Source: Opitutaceae bacterium (GTDB lineage: Bacteria; Verrucomicrobiota; Verrucomicrobiia; Opitutales; Opitutaceae). Taken from it: 33,554 nucleotides of DNA. Numbering within the stretch: position 1 is the stretch's first letter; every line of letters starts with the position of its first letter. The stretch lies in assembly GCA_027485045.1 (NCBI GenBank), contig JAIXRU010000030.1:1-33554 (forward strand). The letters run 5' to 3'. The notes under the pieces are model-generated. The model was given only the letters and a program-made list of their open reading frames with translations. It was not told where the DNA came from and ran no database searches. The translations under genes were made by a program, and so were the position numbers. Positions 31,454-33,554 of this stretch are shown here, in pieces.

Positions 31454-33493
31454 TCAGTCTTTGGGTTTCCATTGGTCGTAGACTTTTACGGACGCAGGGA
31501 AGGTTTTGGTTTCGTCGCGGAGGGCGGCGAGGGTCTCGGTTTTTTTGGAGTCATCCAGCCAATAGGTGCCGGCTTCGTAGGCGGTGTCAGAGAAACGGTA
31601 AGCGTAGCCAGGGGGGAAGTTAACCCAGCGCCAATTGGCAGAGCGGAAGAACGGCATGGCAAAGCCGGGCGAGAAGGAGGCGTTGGCATAGAGCAGCTCC
31701 TCCATGCGGTGGGCCATGACGCGCATGGCGTCGAGGCTGTCGGATTTGTCGTAGCGGGTGATGAGTTCGTCGAGCTCGGGCAGCGCGATGCTTTCGAGGT
31801 TGTTGGTCTGGACCTTCGGCTTGCGAGCGGGGTTGGGGGTGAGGCCGTCGGCGGCGTAGGGCTGGTCGTAGGCGTTGGCCGAGTGGTGAGTTTCCCAGTA
31901 ACGGGGGTACAGCTCCACGCCGATGCCGAAGGCGGAGAAGGTGATTTGGTGGTTTTTCTCCTGCACTTTTTTCCAGGAGGCGGAGGCGTCGAGGATCTCG
32001 ATTTGAAAATCGAGCCCGGACTTGCGGGCCTCTTGTTGGAGGATGGTGAGGACGGGTGCAAGGGCTTCGTAGCCGGAGGTGATGGTGACGGCGAGGCGGG
32101 CGCCGTCGGGCTTGCGCAGGATGCCGTCGGGACCGGCTTGGGTGTAACCGGCCCGTGCGAAGTGCTCACGGGCTTTGGTGACATCGAAGGGGCGTCCACG
32201 GAGGGTGGGATGGCTCATGTCGCCATAGCCCTGGTTGGAGGTGTGAAGGCGGGCGTAGTCGCCGCGGAAATACTGATCAATGACGAGTTGCCAGTTGGTG
32301 GCGAACTGGATGCCGAGGCGCACGTCCTGGTTGTCGAGCGGGGTCTTGGCGGTGTTCATCCAGAGTCCGTAGTTGGGGCGGGGGACGTCGTTGTAGAAAG
32401 TGGCTTTCTGGATGAGTCCGCGTTGGACGAGCGGGTGAGTGTCGGGCAGGCGTTCGTAGTTGTATTCGGCGAGGTTCATGCCGAAGGCGTCCAGTTCGCC
32501 GAGGAGGAAGGCCTCCCAGGCTTTGGTGGTCTCGCGAATGACGCGCAGGTTTAGGGCGGCGGGGTTAAAGCGGTAGCGGAACTGGCGTTTGTCGTTGGCC
32601 CACCAGTTATCTAGGCGGTTGAGGGTGATGTAATTGCGGGCGGTGGCAGTCCGTTTAAGCTCTGCATCGGTTATCACCCATGGCCCGGTGGTGGGTTCGA
32701 AACGCCAGTTGTAGCGGGTCACGTAGTCGTCGCCCAGTTCGCGGTAGAAGTGGGCGGGTTTGGGGCTGAGGCCAAGCACGCGGCTAAGCAGGTCGGGACG
32801 GGCCTGCGCCAGCGTTACGGCGAAGGTGTGGTCGTCGTAACGGGTGATACGGGTGTAAGTTTCCCCGATGCCGAAATAGTTGTTATACCAAGGGGCCTGG
32901 ATGTATTTGCCCTGGAAAAACCAGAAGCTGAAGAGGAAGTCGGCGGTAGTAACGGGCGGGCCGTCGCTCCAGCGGGCGGCGGGGTCGAGGCGGACGTAAA
33001 CGGTCTTGGCGGGCAGATCGACTGCCCAGGAGGTGGCTAGGCCGGGGAAGAAGCGATGCGGACCGGGAACGTCGGGATGGAGCTGGCCAAGGCTGAGGGC
33101 GTTTTCATCGAGGATGAATCCACGAAAGCCGCTGTTGGAATCGGGGCCGACGGGACGGAGCGTGCGGGGGAAATCCTGGATACGGCCTTGGAAAGTCCCG
33201 CCGCGTTTGCGTTCGGGTGAGCCGAGCTCGGGCAGGTCGGAGCCGTCTTCCCATGTGAGGTTGGCGGGGAGGTCGGCGGGGGTTTTGAAAACGAAGAAAT
33301 CGGGATGGGCGGCGTAGTAGGCCTGGATCTCGACGGAGTTGTCGCGGGTGTTGGCGGGGTCGGCTGAATTGGCGGCGGGAGGAGTGCCTGGGGCGGAGGG
33401 GCTGGAAGAGTCGGGGGTTTTCGAGCCGGAGCAGGCGGCGAGGCCGAGGGCGAGAGCGGCGAGGATGAAGGTGCGGAGCGGGCGGGTGTTCAT
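31454..33493 (-). CDS. Peptide ABC transporter substrate-binding lipoprotein (family 5)
   Basis: A 679-residue extracytoplasmic solute-binding protein of the OppA/DppA/YejA type. The N-terminus is a lipoprotein signal with lipobox LAAC (Cys21) followed by a Ser/Pro-rich linker. The body shows SBP-family-5 features such as PAARWSDGPPVTTADFLFSF (the usual W.DG.P.TA.D..F pattern) and DVRLGIQFATNWQLV. The large size and the FFQGKYIQAPWYNNYF-type stretch resemble the YejA group, which imports microcin C-like peptides. The start ATG overlaps the stop of the upstream permease as ATGA. The two ATPases follow 45 bases later. Confidence 0.92.
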   Translation of the reverse strand: MNTRPLRTFILAALALGLAACSGSKTPDSSSPSAPGTPPAANSADPANTRDNSVEIQAYYAAHPDFFVFKTPADLPANLTWEDGSDLPELGSPERKRGGTFQGRIQDFPRTLRPVGPDSNSGFRGFILDENALSLGQLHPDVPGPHRFFPGLATSWAVDLPAKTVYVRLDPAARWSDGPPVTTADFLFSFWFFQGKYIQAPWYNNYFGIGETYTRITRYDDHTFAVTLAQARPDLLSRVLGLSPKPAHFYRELGDDYVTRYNWRFEPTTGPWVITDAELKRTATARNYITLNRLDNWWANDKRQFRYRFNPAALNLRVIRETTKAWEAFLLGELDAFGMNLAEYNYERLPDTHPLVQRGLIQKATFYNDVPRPNYGLWMNTAKTPLDNQDVRLGIQFATNWQLVIDQYFRGDYARLHTSNQGYGDMSHPTLRGRPFDVTKAREHFARAGYTQAGPDGILRKPDGARLAVTITSGYEALAPVLTILQQEARKSGLDFQIEILDASASWKKVQEKNHQITFSAFGIGVELYPRYWETHHSANAYDQPYAADGLTPNPARKPKVQTNNLESIALPELDELITRYDKSDSLDAMRVMAHRMEELLYANASFSPGFAMPFFRSANWRWVNFPPGYAYRFSDTAYEAGTYWLDDSKKTETLAALRDETKTFPASVKVYDQWKPKD

Positions 33494-33554
33494 TGGTAAG
33501 TGGTAAAAGTGCGGGGATCGAAGGCCTCGCGGATGGCTTCGCCGACGAACGTGA
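33490..33554 (-). CDS. ABC transporter permease, C-terminal end (cut by window edge)
   Basis: Only 20 codons are in the window; they read TFVGEAIREAFDPRTFTTYQ and stop with a TGA overlapping the ATG of the binding-protein gene. FVGEAIREAFDPR is the common C-terminal tail of OppC/DppC/YejE permeases. It completes the importer operon: permease, binding protein, then two ATPases. Confidence 0.75.
   Translation of the reverse strand, partial: TFVGEAIREAFDPRTFTTYQ

Noticed and set aside
1-33554. CRISPR array, rRNA, prophage structural genes or transposase
   Set aside because: No regularly spaced direct repeats, no rRNA signature and no phage or insertion-sequence protein were seen on either strand.

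Overview
The window looks like a chromosomal piece of a G+C-rich Gram-negative bacterium, most likely a verrucomicrobium of the Opitutaceae type. The reasons are lipid A synthesis (lpxB), an exosortase/EpsI fusion, several Gfo/Idh/MocA oxidoreductases, weak Shine-Dalgarno signals and about 60-65% G+C by eye. The taxonomic call is inference. Genes from position 1 to about 22,980 lie on the + strand, except one AraC-type regulator. From about 23,020 to the end everything is on the - strand.

Left part (1-12,613): the end of a Gfo/Idh oxidoreductase overlapping lpxB, an M3 oligopeptidase, a 412-base non-coding stretch with nested inverted repeats, a cupin protein, an AraC regulator divergent from a second Gfo/Idh oxidoreductase, a membrane zinc peptidase, a DegT aminotransferase followed by an NAD-dependent epimerase-like protein, ybaB-recR, and an exosortase fused to an EpsI domain.

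Middle part (12,712-19,770): a tRNA-Gly(CCC) gene followed by a compact cassette of three genes. These are a long type III-like DNA methyltransferase (Mod), a helicase-nuclease (Res) with a C-terminal PD-ExK site, and a DinD homologue. About 7 kb downstream of the tRNA 3' end lies a degenerate direct copy of that end (26 of 31 bases match by hand count), next to an AT-rich stretch. This is the signature of a defence island inserted at a tRNA gene, although no integrase is visible. Inside mod, the segment coding for the presumed target recognition domain has clearly lower G+C (about 48%) than the catalytic parts around it, which suggests that this specificity cassette was exchanged.

Right part (19,864-33,554): murJ, a Tat-exported alkaline phosphatase, hflX, a HAD phosphatase, two tandem HDOD proteins of lower G+C, and a translationally coupled trio of ECF sigma factor, small one-helix membrane protein and Spy/CnrX-like periplasmic protein. 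The trio has the layout of CnrH/CnrY/CnrX-type regulation. It is preceded by an exported Thr/Gly-rich repeat protein. The window ends in a peptide-type ABC importer operon running permease (cut by the window edge), lipoprotein binding protein, then two ATPases.

The strongest candidates for something new are the tRNA-anchored Mod-Res-DinD island with its swapped recognition domain, and the ECF sigma/anti-sigma/sensor trio.
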